A DNA stretch of 64,000 bases from Acanthococcus lagerstroemiae (GCA_031841125.1 JAJSSI010000064.1:1-64000); one strand, 5' to 3'; numbered from the stretch's first letter, positions 11,755-23,171 are shown. The notes: generated by a model from the letters alone, not told the origin. Translations and numbers: made by a program.

Positions 11755-12506
11755 TGCCTACAAATTTTAATATTGATTCGAGGAGCGTGCACGGTGGCCA
11801 GGGACGAAAACGGGGGAAGAGCAGCCTACCCCTCCCCAAGCATCCGCCGGAGTTGGAAAATGTTAGTAGATTGTAGATCAAAAGTTGGAAAAATCCAGCA
11901 AGTCAACAGGTTTTTTTTAGCCAATACAATCAAATTTTGATACTTGGGAATTTTGAGTTCAGTTCAGTAGGAAATTTACCAATTTTTGCCCCTCCAAAAA
12001 CAACTCTTCGCTACGTCCCTGACGGTGGCAAAGCAATAAAAGAGAAAGTATGAGATTTGCCAATTTATTCATAGTGAATAAATAGGCAAATCATTTCCAA
12101 GAAAAGAGTGAATGCAAGACGATGAGCGACAACGATCCACCGAATTCCTCTTATGTAGTTCAACTGTATTTTACCAAACAGCAGGTCCTCGTTCTTCCTC
12201 AAGCATTCTATGCACTAGACGAGAGTTCCTGTGACTTTGGGGTTTTTTCCAACATTTGAAGTTCCTTTTTCAGATCTGAAAGGACGACCTTCAAACATAT
12301 TTTCGAAACCGTTTCTACACGGTAGTAAATTCCCCCCTTCGTCGGTATTTTCAAATAACTTACAAAATATGAATGATATTGGAATGACTTGAAGGGAAGC
12401 CCACACGGCCAGCCAAAAAAGTTTTTTTTGCCGAATAAATGGAAAATTATGCAAGATAAGGGAAATTTCTTCCCCTAAAAAGATTCTGTCACAATTTCCT
12501 GCGCCA
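11755..12506 (+). repeat. Tandem ~760-bp duplication, copy 1
   Basis: This copy aligns with 12507-13252 along its whole length, with an offset of about 750-763 bp. Anchors include TCGCTACGTCCCTGACGGT (12008 and 12771) and CTAAAAAGATTCTGTCA near both ends. Divergence is moderate, so the duplication is old. Both copies contain the same hAT MITE at the same position. Confidence 0.85.
11799..12021. mobile_element. hAT-type MITE in duplication copy 1
   Basis: The ends are CAGGGACGAAAAC and, in inverse, CAGGGACGTAGCGAAGAG. It is flanked by a perfect 8-bp duplication ACGGTGGC (11791-11798 and 12022-12029), the length typical of hAT elements. 223 bp, non-coding. Confidence 0.88.
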
Positions 12507-13252
12507 TGCGTACAACTTGTAATATTAATTTGAGGAGCATGCACGGTAGCCAGGGACGAAAATGGGGAGAGGGGCAGCCTCCTCCCCAAGCATCCGCCGG
12601 CGGAGTTGGAAAATTTTAGTAGATATATAGATCAAAAGTTGGAAAAATCCAACAAGTTGAAAGTTTTTTGTTTTTTTTTTGTTGCCAATACAAACAAATT
12701 TAGATGCTTGAGAATTTTGAGTTGAGTCAGATGAGAATTTACCTATTTTTGCCCCTCCAAAAACAACTCTTCGCTACGTCCCTGACGGTAGCAGAGCAAT
12801 AAAAGAGAATGTATGTGAATAAGTGGGCAAATCATTTTCAAGAAAAGAGTGAGTTGCAAGACAATGGACGATAACGATCCACTGAATTGCCCTTATGTAG
12901 TTCAACTGTATTTTACCAAGCAGCAGGCCTCGTTCTTCCTCAAGCATTCTATTCACTAGACGAGAGTTCCTGTGACTTTGAGGTTTTTCCAACATCTGAA
13001 GTCCCTTTTTGAAAGGAAAATGGTTTCACATGTGAAAGGACGACCTTCAAACATATTCTCGAAACGTTTTCTACATGGTAGTAAGTTCTCTTCTCCAAAT
13101 AACTCGCAAAATATGAATGATATTGGAATGACTTAAAGGAAAACCCCGCAGGGGGGCAAGCCAAAAATGTTTTTTTTTTCGAATAAATGGAAAACTATGC
13201 GAGATAAATGAAATTCCTTCCACTAAAAAGATTCTGTCATAATTTCCTACGA
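12507..13252 (+). repeat. Tandem ~760-bp duplication, copy 2
   Basis: Partner of 11755-12506. It ends at TTTCCTACGAAATTATGC near 13252, where similarity stops. Confidence 0.85.
12551..12784. mobile_element. hAT-type MITE in duplication copy 2
   Basis: 234 bp, same family and same site as 11799-12021. It is flanked by ACGGTAGC (12543-12550 and 12785-12792). Both duplicates in each copy carry the same base at the G/A difference, which is discussed in the findings. Confidence 0.88.
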
Positions 13253-13298
13253 AATTATGCTAAATAGGTATATAATGCTTCTAACTTAATGGAAACTA

Positions 13299-14004
13299 CA
13301 GTAAAACTTGGTTAAGACGGAACGTAGTGGGTCTGATATTTTTCCGTTATAGCAATAAGTTTTCGTTTTATAGAGAACAGAAGGAAAACAAAAAAAAAAG
13401 GTTGTTTATGTACTAGTGCAAAGTACGTATGCGTTGTACAGTACAGCAATTTGAATTAAATACCAATTTTTGAAAAGTATTGCGTAATTTTAATTTGTAC
13501 AGTCCTTTCCATAGCACTTGCCAGTACTTCGTCTTCAGCATCGATGAGAATTGTACACAAGGGCGCAACCAAAAATTCTTCAAAATGTTTTCAAAACCAA
13601 TTTTGAAACGAAAAAAAAATTGATGCCGATGGCCTGATATGAGATTACGTTGCGTCGTAGGTTCGTACAAATTTACCGCTCACGAAAATAGGTGAGTACC
13701 AAATCAAGTAGACAGTATCAATTCGAGCTTTCACTCCTGCCCAAATTTTTTTTCTAAGTTCTAGCTCCCACCAAAAAAGAGTTCTCGTTGCGCCCCTGAT
13801 TGTACACAGTCAGGGCAGTAGGCTTACAGTAATATTTTCCCGTCTCATCTCTCAAAAATATCTTCCGTTATTCCAAGTTTCCATTTTATTATTTTCCACA
13901 CACGTCATTTTACATAAGAAACGTGTCCATTCTGAAGGTTTCTTTCCGCTAAAGCAAGTTTTCCGCCTAGTAGGTACAAGTTCTATCTTAGCCAAGTTTT
14001 ACTG
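13299..14004. mobile_element. Tigger/pogo-like element, 706 bp, non-autonomous
   Basis: The terminal inverted repeats begin CAGTAAAACTTGGTTAAGA (left) and CAGTAAAACTTGGCTAAGA (right, inverse). They resemble the CAGTAxAACCTxG ends known for pogo/Tigger elements, and each is flanked by TA (13297-13298 and 14005-14006). No transposase frame remains. About a third of the length is a nested hAT MITE (13558-13798). Confidence 0.85.
13558..13798. mobile_element. hAT-type MITE nested in the Tigger-like element
   Basis: 241 bp with ends CAAGGGCGCAAC and, in inverse, CAGGGGCGCAAC. A perfect 8-bp duplication ATTGTACA is at 13550-13557 and 13799-13806. Confidence 0.9.
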
Positions 14005-14229
14005 TACCACAGTGGGTCACCAAGAAAGTATACGGTTTGCAAATTATGATATTCACATAAATGCGTAGAAAACAGGAAGGAACTCTACGTTTTTGATGTT
14101 CAGAACCTAATATTTTGTATTATTTTGCATTAAATTATACATAAAATTTGTTTAGTCTAATAAACGTTTCTCGTATCTCGCGTAATTTTTCAGTTATTCG
14201 ATAAGAAAAAAAAGTGATGATGGCGAATT

Positions 14230-14950
14230 CCTCAGTCTATGGACTAGTCGGTTGCATCTCTTCTCTTTTCTTTCTCCTGTGTCAGTTTTTCTCATTTCTG
14301 AGAAAGGTTTACACTTTGCATCCTTCATTATTTGCTCTTCTTCTTTGCCTTCTTTCCCAGTTCTTTCCCTCGACCATTCCCTCTATATAGCAGTAATAGC
14401 ATATATACCGGAGTGTCATATATTTTATGGCGTATCATTTTTACCCTTATCATTACAATTATATTCCGAATTTCTATTTTCCTTCCTATTCGCCTCAATA
14501 TTTCCTCATTCGTGATCTTTTCTATCTATTTGACTTTCTAAATGCACAATACTATACTCCAAGTAAACGTTCAAAAGAATTTCAGCCTTATTTCCAGATC
14601 TATTTTCCCGAAACACGTCTCCTTTTGAAAAAAAAAAAAAAAAAAAAAAAGCTAGCTTCACTTGTTCTATTCTACCTACTCTGTAATTTCTATTTACTTC
14701 TTTCATCCTGCGTTATCAGACTACCTAAGTATTCAAGTTCCTTTACCTCCTATTTCCATATTTGTTACATTTTGTTCCCATCTACAAACTATGATCACTT
14801 TTGTTTTATTCTCATTCGTATTCATCTTCATTTCATATTTTGTTTTCAATTTTTCATTAAACTTTTTCAAGTTCTTTATTTCTTTACTTACCATACTATC
14901 TTTCCTTGTATTTTCATACCTGATTTCCTTTCATTCATTTCTTTAATCAC
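14230..14950. other. Pyrimidine-rich tract with A23 run
   Basis: The plus strand is strongly T/C-rich. This leaves overlapping open frames rich in F, S, L and I that look like composition artefacts and not genes. A run of 23 A lies at 14628-14650. Confidence 0.6.
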
Positions 14951-14951
14951 T

Positions 14952-15140
14952 ATTTCTATCAAGCCAAATGTTAAGCTGGGTCAGGTTGTGCTGCTTAAGG
15001 ATGAGTCTCTACCTTTCAATTAGCCTATGGGAGTCGTCGTGCAAGTGTACCCAGATGTCGAGGGGATAGTTCGAGTCGTCGACGTTAAAGTTGCGGGTCC
15101 GTCTCCTCAAGTTTTTAAGCGCGCCCTCGCGCCAAAATTG
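14952..15140 (+). pseudogene. BEL/Pao integrase C-terminal tail remnant
   Basis: The frame reads KLGQVVLLKDESLPFN, a TAG stop where a tryptophan is usual, then PMGVVVQVYPDVEGIVRVVD and KRALAPKLL. This order matches the DUF5641-type C-terminal domain of BEL/Pao integrases, including the WPxGxVxxVxPxxDGxVRVV core. A purine-rich GCGGGGGGAG tract (15185-15194) and a TGTT start at 15197 follow, as expected for a polypurine tract and 3' LTR. The rest of pol is absent upstream. Confidence 0.78.
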
Positions 15141-15196
15141 TTGTTTTGCCTATCGATGTAACCTCTGAACCTCTCAAAGGTTCAGCGGGGGGAGTA

Positions 15197-15562
15197 TGTT
15201 CGAAGCACGTAGATAGATGTTCCTATTTTTCGTCTTATTAATTGCAGTATTGCCTCTTTCTTGTTTTTGCCTTGTATTTTCTTGTATTTGGTCGAGAGTT
15301 GTATTTCTGGTCATTTTATGTGTGTATTTTTCTCGTCGATGTTTCAGTACCTTCTTGTACACGATTCAGTTTCGATTTTACCTTGTTGCGAGTATGTGCT
15401 ACGTATTTTTGTCTATAACCGTTTTATTGAGTTCGAATGTTACCCTTTTCTTAGCCTGAAATATGGCCTTTATTTTCTCTTGTGTGATCGCTATTTTTGA
15501 TTCGTGTTAATAAAAAAAAACCATTGCTAATCTTTCTACCTTTCTTCATGGTTTCGCATTTA
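15197..15562 (+). repeat. Probable BEL/Pao 3' LTR
   Basis: The sequence starts TGTTCGAAGCACG directly after the purine tract that follows the BEL tail, and contains AATAAAAA near 15510. The right end (TTTACA about 15562) is a guess, as no second LTR copy was found in the window. Confidence 0.45.
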
Positions 15563-15892
15563 CAATTTCTATGAACAGATTTGGCGAGGAACAGAAAAAC
15601 CTTGTCTCACTTTTTGAACATTTGCTCCTCCCACTTGATCCTCTATTTGCATTTTTGCTCTTTGATCCTTGTTATATAAATGGCATGCCCATTTGAAGTA
15701 ATACGAGTATGCCAACAAGTCAATTCTGGGCATATAAAAAAATCTGTTATTATTTTTTCTAGATATTAAAATAATACTACCGGAACATGAACATTTCTAT
15801 GAGACACTACCCACGTCAGAATAGGCTATTCATGGTAAAATAATACAGAACTGATGATGTTTCAGATAAAAACGTTCATACAATCTGTGCCT

Positions 15893-17018
15893 CTATTTGT
15901 GTATAAATGTGACAAATGTGCCTGTTTCTTCATGCCAAATGTAATAGGCGTCGCATTTTTCTTTTAAATCATGTAGGATGCAGGAATAAGGGTTGGATGC
16001 CAATGCTCGGTGGCACAATCTAATGCTTTCAAAGATCGGATAATATGACCATTGGCTCGGTCGATTACCGCTCGCAATGCGCCCGGGTTGGCACCAGCTG
16101 CGCGTGGTAATTCGAAAGTGCCTTTTAAATGGATATTTGGACACTACTAAGCGTAAGGGAACCAACCGACATTTGTAAACAAAATGAGTAATTAGTATCG
16201 TTGGAAAGAGCGTAAAAAGTATAATTTTTCAAAATTGGGTCTCCGATTCAAAAATGGGTACTCACGTTGAAAAAAGCCTATCAGTGAACGCTATGTCATA
16301 TAGTTTATACTTGGCTCTTGAACTTCGAATCATGTGTTTTCAAAAAACAGATTTTGCTGGTTGGTTCCCTTACGCTTAACCTCGTCCATTTAACAAGAAC
16401 TTTTTATTTTCGTACCTGTCGACGAGCAGTTGATAGGCGTGCTCATAGTTCTCATTACAGATGCTGATTGACTGGATCACTGCGGAAGCTTCCCCTTTTA
16501 GAGCGCTGATGAGGTACTAAAACTTCCTTTCATTATTGAGTCCTCCATTGGCGTGTACTAGGGATCGGAAAGTGCTGTTGAAAGCCTGCGAGGCTTCGAT
16601 TCGTTCGGGAAACTTGGGAATTGGCATCGGAGGCAGCATCACAGGACACTTTAAAAGGCGAGAGGAGCCTTCGGGTAGGCTTTGGTTGTTTGCTGTACGG
16701 CATTCCTGGTCGGCGATCCCCTGCAGCAGTATAGGATATGGAGTGCGTCGCATTATTCGGTGAACAAGACAGGATACTCTCGAGCCTCCTAGGAGACGGC
16801 ATCATCAGTAACAGCCAGAAACTTGGCTTGTAAAGCTTCGAAGTCCGAGTCGAATTTTTCCTGGCGTGTCTTAATGTAGTTTGTAGGAACGTTAGCGAAA
16901 TATCGTCTTCGGAGATCGCGTCCATCTCATTTTTCATCCTTTTGTAAGGCTCGATTTCAGGGTACCCCGGCTGCATAAGCGCCGAAATTTCTCCAGATGT
17001 TGCCATAGCGGTGGGCAA
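15893..17018 (-). pseudogene. BEL/Pao gag remnant split by a MITE
   Basis: Reading from 17018 downwards, an N-terminal piece begins MATSGEISALMQPGYPEIEP, continued after frameshifts by a block with ARREKFDSD-like coiled sequence. Next comes FRSLVHANGGLN, ERKF, a stop, YLISALKGEASAVIQSI and NENYEHAYQLLVDRYENK, which is the DUF1759 region of BEL gag. After a 227-bp insertion, the frame resumes with ELPRAAGANPGALRAVIDRA and HIIRSLKALDCATEHWHPTLIP, the next gag segment. Several stops and frameshifts show it is inactive. Upstream (minus sense) the LTR-like boundary CCAACA/TTATGATCCC near 17160 is plausible. Confidence 0.8.
16150..16376. mobile_element. Tc1/mariner-type MITE inside the BEL gag
   Basis: 227 bp with 18-bp inverted ends AGCGTAAGGGAACCAACC, flanked by TA at 16148-16149 and 16377-16378. 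Removing it makes the surrounding gag homology contiguous (NGRG on one side, the ELPRAAG segment on the other). Non-coding. Confidence 0.88.
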
Positions 17019-17159
17019 ATAGGTAATCAGTTACACTTGCGGGTAAACGGCACGACGAACACGCGAACAATCTCCACTAACACATCCGAATATTTGATAA
17101 AATCGAAATAATCGCGGTACTCATTATTTCAATTAGGTCCGACTCCGAGGGATCATAAT

Positions 17160-17590
17160 GTTGGGGGGTGGAATGAAATTAACGCGTGAGCGAACAAAGA
17201 GAGCTAAAAAGACATGGTGTATTTACAACGTGTATTAGAAAACTGAATTTTTACTTTACAGTTACAGTAAGATTGCACGAGAGACTTGACTTGTACGATA
17301 GACTTGACTTGTACGATCGTATAATACGAAGGACGAAAAAGAAACGACTAAGAACCTAAAACACAATAATTTACAACCACGAATGGATGTGAGTCAATGA
17401 GAGGGATAGAGGGAGAGAAAGGACAAACAGAGAAGGAATGCGGTTTTAAAATCGAGTGAAAAGGACAAAAGGCAGAAGAAGGTCTCGAACAGGATTTATT
17501 TCCTACCGCTACTAATATAGGTACGTATAAGCAAACTAGTGGCAAGCGCTTTCATAGCATTTTCTAGGCTGTATTTCTACGCCCCCCCCA
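17160..17590 (-). other. Possible LTR/leader of the minus-strand BEL copy
   Basis: The minus strand reads ...CCACCCCCCAACA just before the leader of the gag remnant, a plausible LTR end. No partner LTR was found, so the upper boundary is unknown. It also holds a 20-bp tandem duplication (GACTTGACTTGTACGAT) near 17285-17320. Confidence 0.35.
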
Positions 17591-17604
17591 AAAAAAGGGG
17601 TAGG

Positions 17605-17826
17605 GGGTTGGATTTAGCGGCATAAATTTTATCGTAATTTGTGCTAATTGTGCTCCGAAGTTCCAGAATTTGTGCCGCCTCCCGTGGCTCTACATTTTAA
17701 TGAAAAGTTTGGAGGGCAGGGAATGTTGGCCCACTCAAATGAAGATAGGAGGTTGGAATTAGCGGCACGAATTTTATCGTAATTTGTGCTAATTGTGCTC
17801 CGAGGTCTCAGAATTTGTGCCACCTT
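17605..17826 (+). repeat. Two-copy ~145-bp tandem repeat
   Basis: The block GTTGGATTTAGCGGCATAAA (17607) recurs as GTTGGAATTAGCGGCACGAA (17752), each followed by TTTTATCGTAATTTGTGCTAATTGTGCTCCGA-type sequence and AATTTGTGCC. Confidence 0.8.
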
Positions 17827-17879
17827 TTCTGGGCTCACAGTCCAGTGCCCAATTGAGGGGGGGGGGGCTGGCAAAATTA

Positions 17880-19584
17880 TGATATTTTGAAAAAACAATC
17901 TTCAAAAGGAGATATTAAATGGTTTCTGCTATCACCGAATTCATTTTTCAGGTTCTTTTCAGGGTATGTTATATCCTGTCCTAATTTACCGTCTCAGCCT
18001 CTCACATTCGTTAATACGAGTATTTTCTCCCATTTTTTAAAAATTAATACATTTTTAAACGTACAAATATGTCTGTACTGCTATATGTTTTGGAACTGTC
18101 CAAGAAATTTTTGGTACTGTCCAATATGGGCGGTACTACCTGTTACAATAAGCGTTGTTTCATGTACAGTCAGTTTGGCTCATTTGGAGTGTGTTATTTA
18201 GATTTTGAGACTCGTACAGATTCCGATCAGCGTAATTGAGAAATAAAATGGAAACTTACGGTTTTCTTGAAGAAGAAAAAAAAGTGTTAGATAAAAAGAA
18301 TTGTTTCTTTTTTTAAAGAGGAAAAATAAAATCGGCCTTCACCTCATTTTATGGACAAGAATTTCATTCCTCTTTCTGAAGTACGGGAAATAACTTGTAT
18401 TACTTTTTGAAAAACAAGGAATCGAAAGGACAATTTTTTTCTCTCGACCAAAAATTTTTTCTTTTCTTTTTGCCTCGTATTTCTCACATTGAAGAAAAGG
18501 AAAGGCCGATTTGTTTCTCCTCCTACAAACAACATACCAAAGTTCTCGGAATGATTGACCAAACAGGGCTCTATATTTGCTTCCAAGACAGGAACGAGCA
18601 TCTTCTTTAACATTTATTTTAACTTACATAATTTTTATTATATAAAATTATTTTTATTAAAAATTTATATTCAATTTTTTAGTCAATTTTTTATTTTTTT
18701 ATATCCTACGAATATTGTCGGTTTTATGGATCACACATTTTCTTTGTTTCTCCCCCCTCCCCAACCCAGAAAAAAAACAAGCTAATTTTCAAGTATGTGA
18801 TATTTTTGACTCGAAAATTTTTAAAATAATTATTCATGACAGAAAAAAATGTTGCTCCCCCCAGTTAATTTAATAAAGTAAAGAGGTGAATTTTGCGTGT
18901 ACAATTGATTTATTTATTTTTTTTGTTATAGAAATGGAGTCTTAATTCAAATTTTTACTTCAGCTATGGTTATCTTTATGGGATCTGAGATAAGAAAAAT
19001 GTTTAGCTTCGTTTTTTATCGCTGAAGTACAATTTGCCAATTCTACGATGAGTACATAATACTCGTATAATGTAAAGAAAAAAAATTGTAGGATGATTTT
19101 TTTCTGTCTCTGGGTTAATTTTGTTAACGTAAGATAATATTTTAGTTCCGTGATTTTTAACAATGTGTTGGAGACAAAATTAAGCTGATGACATTCGGAT
19201 TTTAACTGGAGATTGGTCTCCATTATTTAGCATTATTAATTGTTATACGAAATCTAAAATGGTCCCCGTGCTTAGAGTGAAAATCGATTTCCAAAATCGC
19301 CGTGACTTGGATTTTGTAATGATCTGCCTCGTGTATGAGTATTTACCCCTTCGATGAGGATATCTGATTCAATTTCGCCGGTAGTGTTTTTGTGATTATG
19401 GGGGGGGGGGGGAGAAATAGAGAGAGAGTGAGATGTGAGGTGAGGAAAGTCGAAATGGAGTAGTAAAATATTTGAACCTGATGTCCACAACTGCGTTGAT
19501 CCGTTGATATTAATTGTGAGAATTAACCTGATTTTGAAGATTGGGCATATGGATTGATATTTTGGAGATTGGAACTTTTGAATA

Positions 19585-19585
<1 letters not shown>
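17880..19585. other. No gene; holds dispersed repeat modules
   Basis: Stop-rich AT sequence. The stretch near 18050-18150 (TTTTTGGTACTGTCCAATAT) resembles 46720-46800. The stretch 18815-18870 (ATTCATGAC...CTCCCCCC) resembles 43705-43760 and 46505-46560. These are parts of one repeat family. Confidence 0.5.

Positions 19586-19586
<1 letters not shown>

Positions 19587-19640
<54 letters not shown>
19587..19640. repeat. (TTA)n microsatellite
   Basis: About 18 perfect TTA triplets, immediately upstream of a LINE remnant. Confidence 0.95.
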
Positions 19641-19641
<1 letters not shown>

Positions 19642-20185
19642 GTATTATGATAATCGGAAGAGTGGAAAGAAAAAATCTAATAATCGATGGGCAAGAGATG
19701 GAAGAGGTAACAGAATCGAATATCTGTGGGACAGATTATTAGTTTCGAAGAAAGAGATAAAGGAATTATGAGGGCGTATTAAACAGGGGTGGAACAACCT
19801 CTGGGCATTAAAATGTATTTTTTGCCGGAATTTCAACACCTTCCTCAAAATGGAAACACTAAATAGCTCAACGGTACCAGCCCTCAAGTATGGAGTACAA
19901 ACCTGGTCCCTTACAGGAGACAAATCGTGAAGCTACAAATTACGTTCAGATCTATGTTGAAGAAACTTCTAGGACTACGATGAGTAGACAAAATCTCAAA
20001 TGAAAAACTGTACGAAATGGCTGGAGGCGAGGATATAGGATATAATGTCGAACAATTTAAGTGGAAATATGTGGGGCATCTGGCGAGGGCAGATAGCAAC
20101 AAATAGGGAGTAAAAGTACTCAACTATGGATACGCTGCAAAGAAAAAGAACGATAGGTAGGCCAGTAACTTGAAAACCTGCTGAA
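19641..20185 (+). pseudogene. Non-LTR retrotransposon (RTE-like) reverse transcriptase remnant
   Basis: Short homologous blocks lie in shifted frames. NLIIDGQEMEEVT is followed by RIEYLWDRLLVSKKEIKEL and RIKQGWNNLWALK, which corresponds to the post-RT segment with the YLG...EI..RI..GW pattern. TVPALKYGVQTWSLT matches the LPALxYGxETWxL motif, and YNVEQFKWKYVGHLARA matches the KWRxxGHxxR motif. Then KRTIGRP recalls the GRPxxRW end. Many stops and frameshifts are present. The clade is inferred from these motifs only; the endonuclease and polymerase core are absent. Confidence 0.7.
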
Positions 20186-20435
20186 ATCAACTACTCCTTT
20201 GCAATGCATTATGGTTTCAAACACAAATATTTATTTTCTGAATGAGGCCTCGCTTTCATTACACGGGGCATCCAGAAGATGCTACTTACATCTGAAGGTT
20301 CTTTGGTACACTATGAGCCTCCTAATTTCGTCACAGTGCATACATCTTTATGTTTGTACTGTATTACAAAGCATATACATGTATTTTTTACAGTGTACTC
20401 AATGAAAGTGGACCTATCACCTTGAGCCTCTTCCA

Positions 20436-20500
20436 GGGGCGGATAAGTCATAGGGCGATTCGGGCAAATGCCCGGTGCGCCGCCGCCTGCATTTATAAAA
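20436..20500 (+). mobile_element. Possible hAT element end
   Basis: CAGGGGCGGATAAGTCATAG and the GC-rich sequence that follows resemble the CAGGGGCGGA ends common in hAT elements. No matching opposite end was found downstream. Confidence 0.3.
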
Positions 20501-20744
20501 TACTTACAAAAATGAAGTAAGCGTATGTTGCGACGACAGTCGAAAAACGTGCGGCGGCGCTGATCAATTTAGAGAGAAATAATGAGATTGAAAAATTTTA
20601 ATGGGCAGACACATTTTGCGCCGTTTGTCGACCAAACGTGTGCGTGTGTGTGAGTACCTCCGCCCATTTTTGGGCATACGCTTCCACGTAGCTTTTTCAT
20701 TTTTTTATCTGCGCTTAGCTTTGCCTTCTCTGACGAGAACGTGG

Positions 20745-21520
20745 AACTGAAGCTTTGACCACGCCAGGGACTTGAGGGGTGAAGCCCGCCCTGACTTGGA
20801 AATCTGAAGCCGCCCTGAACTCTGGAAATCTAATTCTCGATTCTTCAAATTTCTGAATTCTTTTACGTAAACCTCCCCTTTTTTCAACTGCTACATTTTG
20901 TACACTGGAAACGTGGACTCGCGCCCCCAACACCAAAAGAGTATACTTTCGAGTTTTTGTTGGTGAACTTTATTTTTCTTGATTGAAATAATTTGTGATT
21001 CCGAGGGGTTGACCGCACGCCAACTCCGATAATCAGATTCTTGATTGTAGATGTTGAAAAACAATTTTCCATAAGCCCCTTATTTTTAATCGAGATCTTT
21101 TGTGGATCAAGGAATAACTCTCCCACCTACGACGAAAATCTAAAACTCAATTTTCCGGCTTCTCAATGTTATTCTTGGTGAACGTCTTACTTTTTCAATT
21201 CAAATAATACGTTAACCCTCTTCTAATAATTTACGTTTGTTTTAATAATAGTTAGATTATAGCAGCAAAAGGCAATAACACTCTCAGTAAATAAAAATAA
21301 TAATATAATATTGTGGACCCGATGGATTGTCTCCACCCCAATTCCGCAAATCTAATTCTCGATCTTTCAGCCTCTCAAGATTATTCATGGTTAACTTTTT
21401 TCGATTCAGATCTATTGTGGATCCGTTGGGTTGACCCCGACCCCAACTTCGGAAATTGAATTCTCCATTTGGTCGGCTTAAGAAATAATTTTCCGTGAGC
21501 CCCTGTTTATTTTTTTGTTC
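20745..21520 (-). repeat. ~105-bp satellite, minus orientation, ~6 units
   Basis: The minus strand shows the repeated pattern CGAGAATTAGATT, GGAGTTGGGG, a (G/T)CCACCCCTC-like block and AAAGATTTC that defines the satellite at 27.9-33.0 kb. The part 20760-21265 is a close inverted copy of 31072-31560. Confidence 0.8.
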
Positions 21521-21524
21521 GAAG

Positions 21525-22240
21525 TCTTTTAAAGAGTCATAAGGTATATCAGAACAGTGAAATTTGTAGCCGTAATAGTATTTAACTCACAAATCATTGA
21601 TTTATGTAGTATTTTTATGTTCTTGAATTTCTCTCGAGGGACCATAACTAGAAATTTCAAAAGGGAACGTATACTCAGAAGTCCAAAAAATCGTAAAAAA
21701 TGGTTACTCGATCGATAATGAATTAAAATGGAGTAAAGCCTAAACAAAATTCAATTTTTTGCATGTAATAGGCTATATTGTTTTTCATATGTAAAGTAGA
21801 TAAACTCACTTCTGAATAATATTAATACATTTGTTATGACATAACCTGTCATATTTAAAATCCATAATTAGAACTGTGCATGTAGAAAAATGAAGTTTTA
21901 CTTGATTTCTTTAGCCTTTGTTTAACATTTCCAATGTGTCTCCCTTGAAACAGTAAACTTGATGTGAAGTCGAAAAAATACATATTTTGATTAAAACTGC
22001 TTTTTTCTCTCGGAAAGTATGAGAACATCTATCTCTATGTATCAACGACTTTACCTGCAGTGGACACTTCTAAATTTGAAATAGTTACAGTATATGCATA
22101 TACTGTAGTTTGATATTTACATAAGGTGTATCTCTGTGTAATGATAATAGGTGCATTCTCATAGAGGTTAACTTTTTTTCCTATATAAATAAAATAAATT
22201 CTGTGTTTCTATAGTGCAAATTAACCTATATTTCATCAAC
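21525..22240. other. No supported gene
   Basis: AT-rich; no motif recognised. Confidence 0.5.
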
Positions 22241-22244
22241 TCCG

Positions 22245-22286
22245 GGGGTGGGCCCGCGAAGCGGGCAGGGAGCGGAGCCCCCTAGT
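22245..22286 (+). mobile_element. Possible Helitron 3' terminus
   Basis: GGGCCCGCGAAGCGGGC can form a short hairpin. It is followed by AGGGAGCGGAGCCCC and CTAG|T, the hairpin-plus-CTRR-T layout of Helitron 3' ends. No 5' TC end or Rep/helicase frame was found. Confidence 0.4.
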
Positions 22287-22289
22287 AAG

Positions 22290-23139
22290 ATAATAATTAG
22301 GAAACTTCCGAACGCTAAATTAAGATGAACAAATCTTCAACTTTGAACTTGGGTAAATAAACTCGCCATACGATCAATCCTCCTCCCGCTTTCAAATTAA
22401 GTATAAATACATTAACGATAAGCTTAACAGCGCTTTTTGTCTTCTTTAATCCGACCACACCTATGGATCGGTGCATGTAATAAGTGTATAATACAAGTTT
22501 TATTCAAGGGTATTATTATTTTTCTCTTGTGAATTCGTCGCGTTGTGAATACCTAACAAATTGATGATTCTCAGAACTACAGGAAATAATGAAAAGCTCG
22601 CTTTCCCCATAAATAAATAAATTAAAAAAAAAAAAAGAAGTAAATGTACCCTAAAAATTCAGAAATTCAAAATATACAGTAATTACTTGATAAGAAATTT
22701 CAAATTTCAAAAAGTTTTCAGAAATTTATTAATAGATTGTCGGACAAGTTAAAAAAAATTGAGAATTCCAAAGAATTTTGAAAATACTCAAAAAAGAAAT
22801 TCTCAGAAGAAAAAATGGGAAAATAAATATGGATTGGTGAAGCATTATTTTAGTTTTATTAAGTTGTGTTCTTTTGTAAATATAATTCAATTTTCATCAA
22901 TTATTGAAGACGTGTCATTCAATTTTTTGATGATAAAAAAAGATTTAGAGAGTTCTTCCACACTGTCATCAATTAATTTATAGTAGCTTCTTCTATTTAC
23001 TGTTCCACATCTTTTAATACTGCTGTTCAATATTTTCAACACTGCTACTTTGTCATTCTAATAGTCGTTTGTTTCACTTATTGTGATAGTATTATAATTC
23101 AGTGTGCTCATACATATTTTCCTAAACTTTTAAGCAAGT
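22290..23139. other. No supported gene
   Basis: AT-rich. Contains a lysine-rich open frame of 74 codons at 22759-22983 with no recognised motif. Confidence 0.5.
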
Positions 23140-23171
23140 TTAAATTTGCCTATGGAGCTCTCGTTGACATA

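Noticed and set aside
14252..15023. Overlapping open frames up to 198 codons in a T-rich tract
   Set aside because: Composition is almost pure pyrimidine and products are F/S/L/I-rich without motifs. Only the last ~25 codons are real, and they belong to a BEL remnant.
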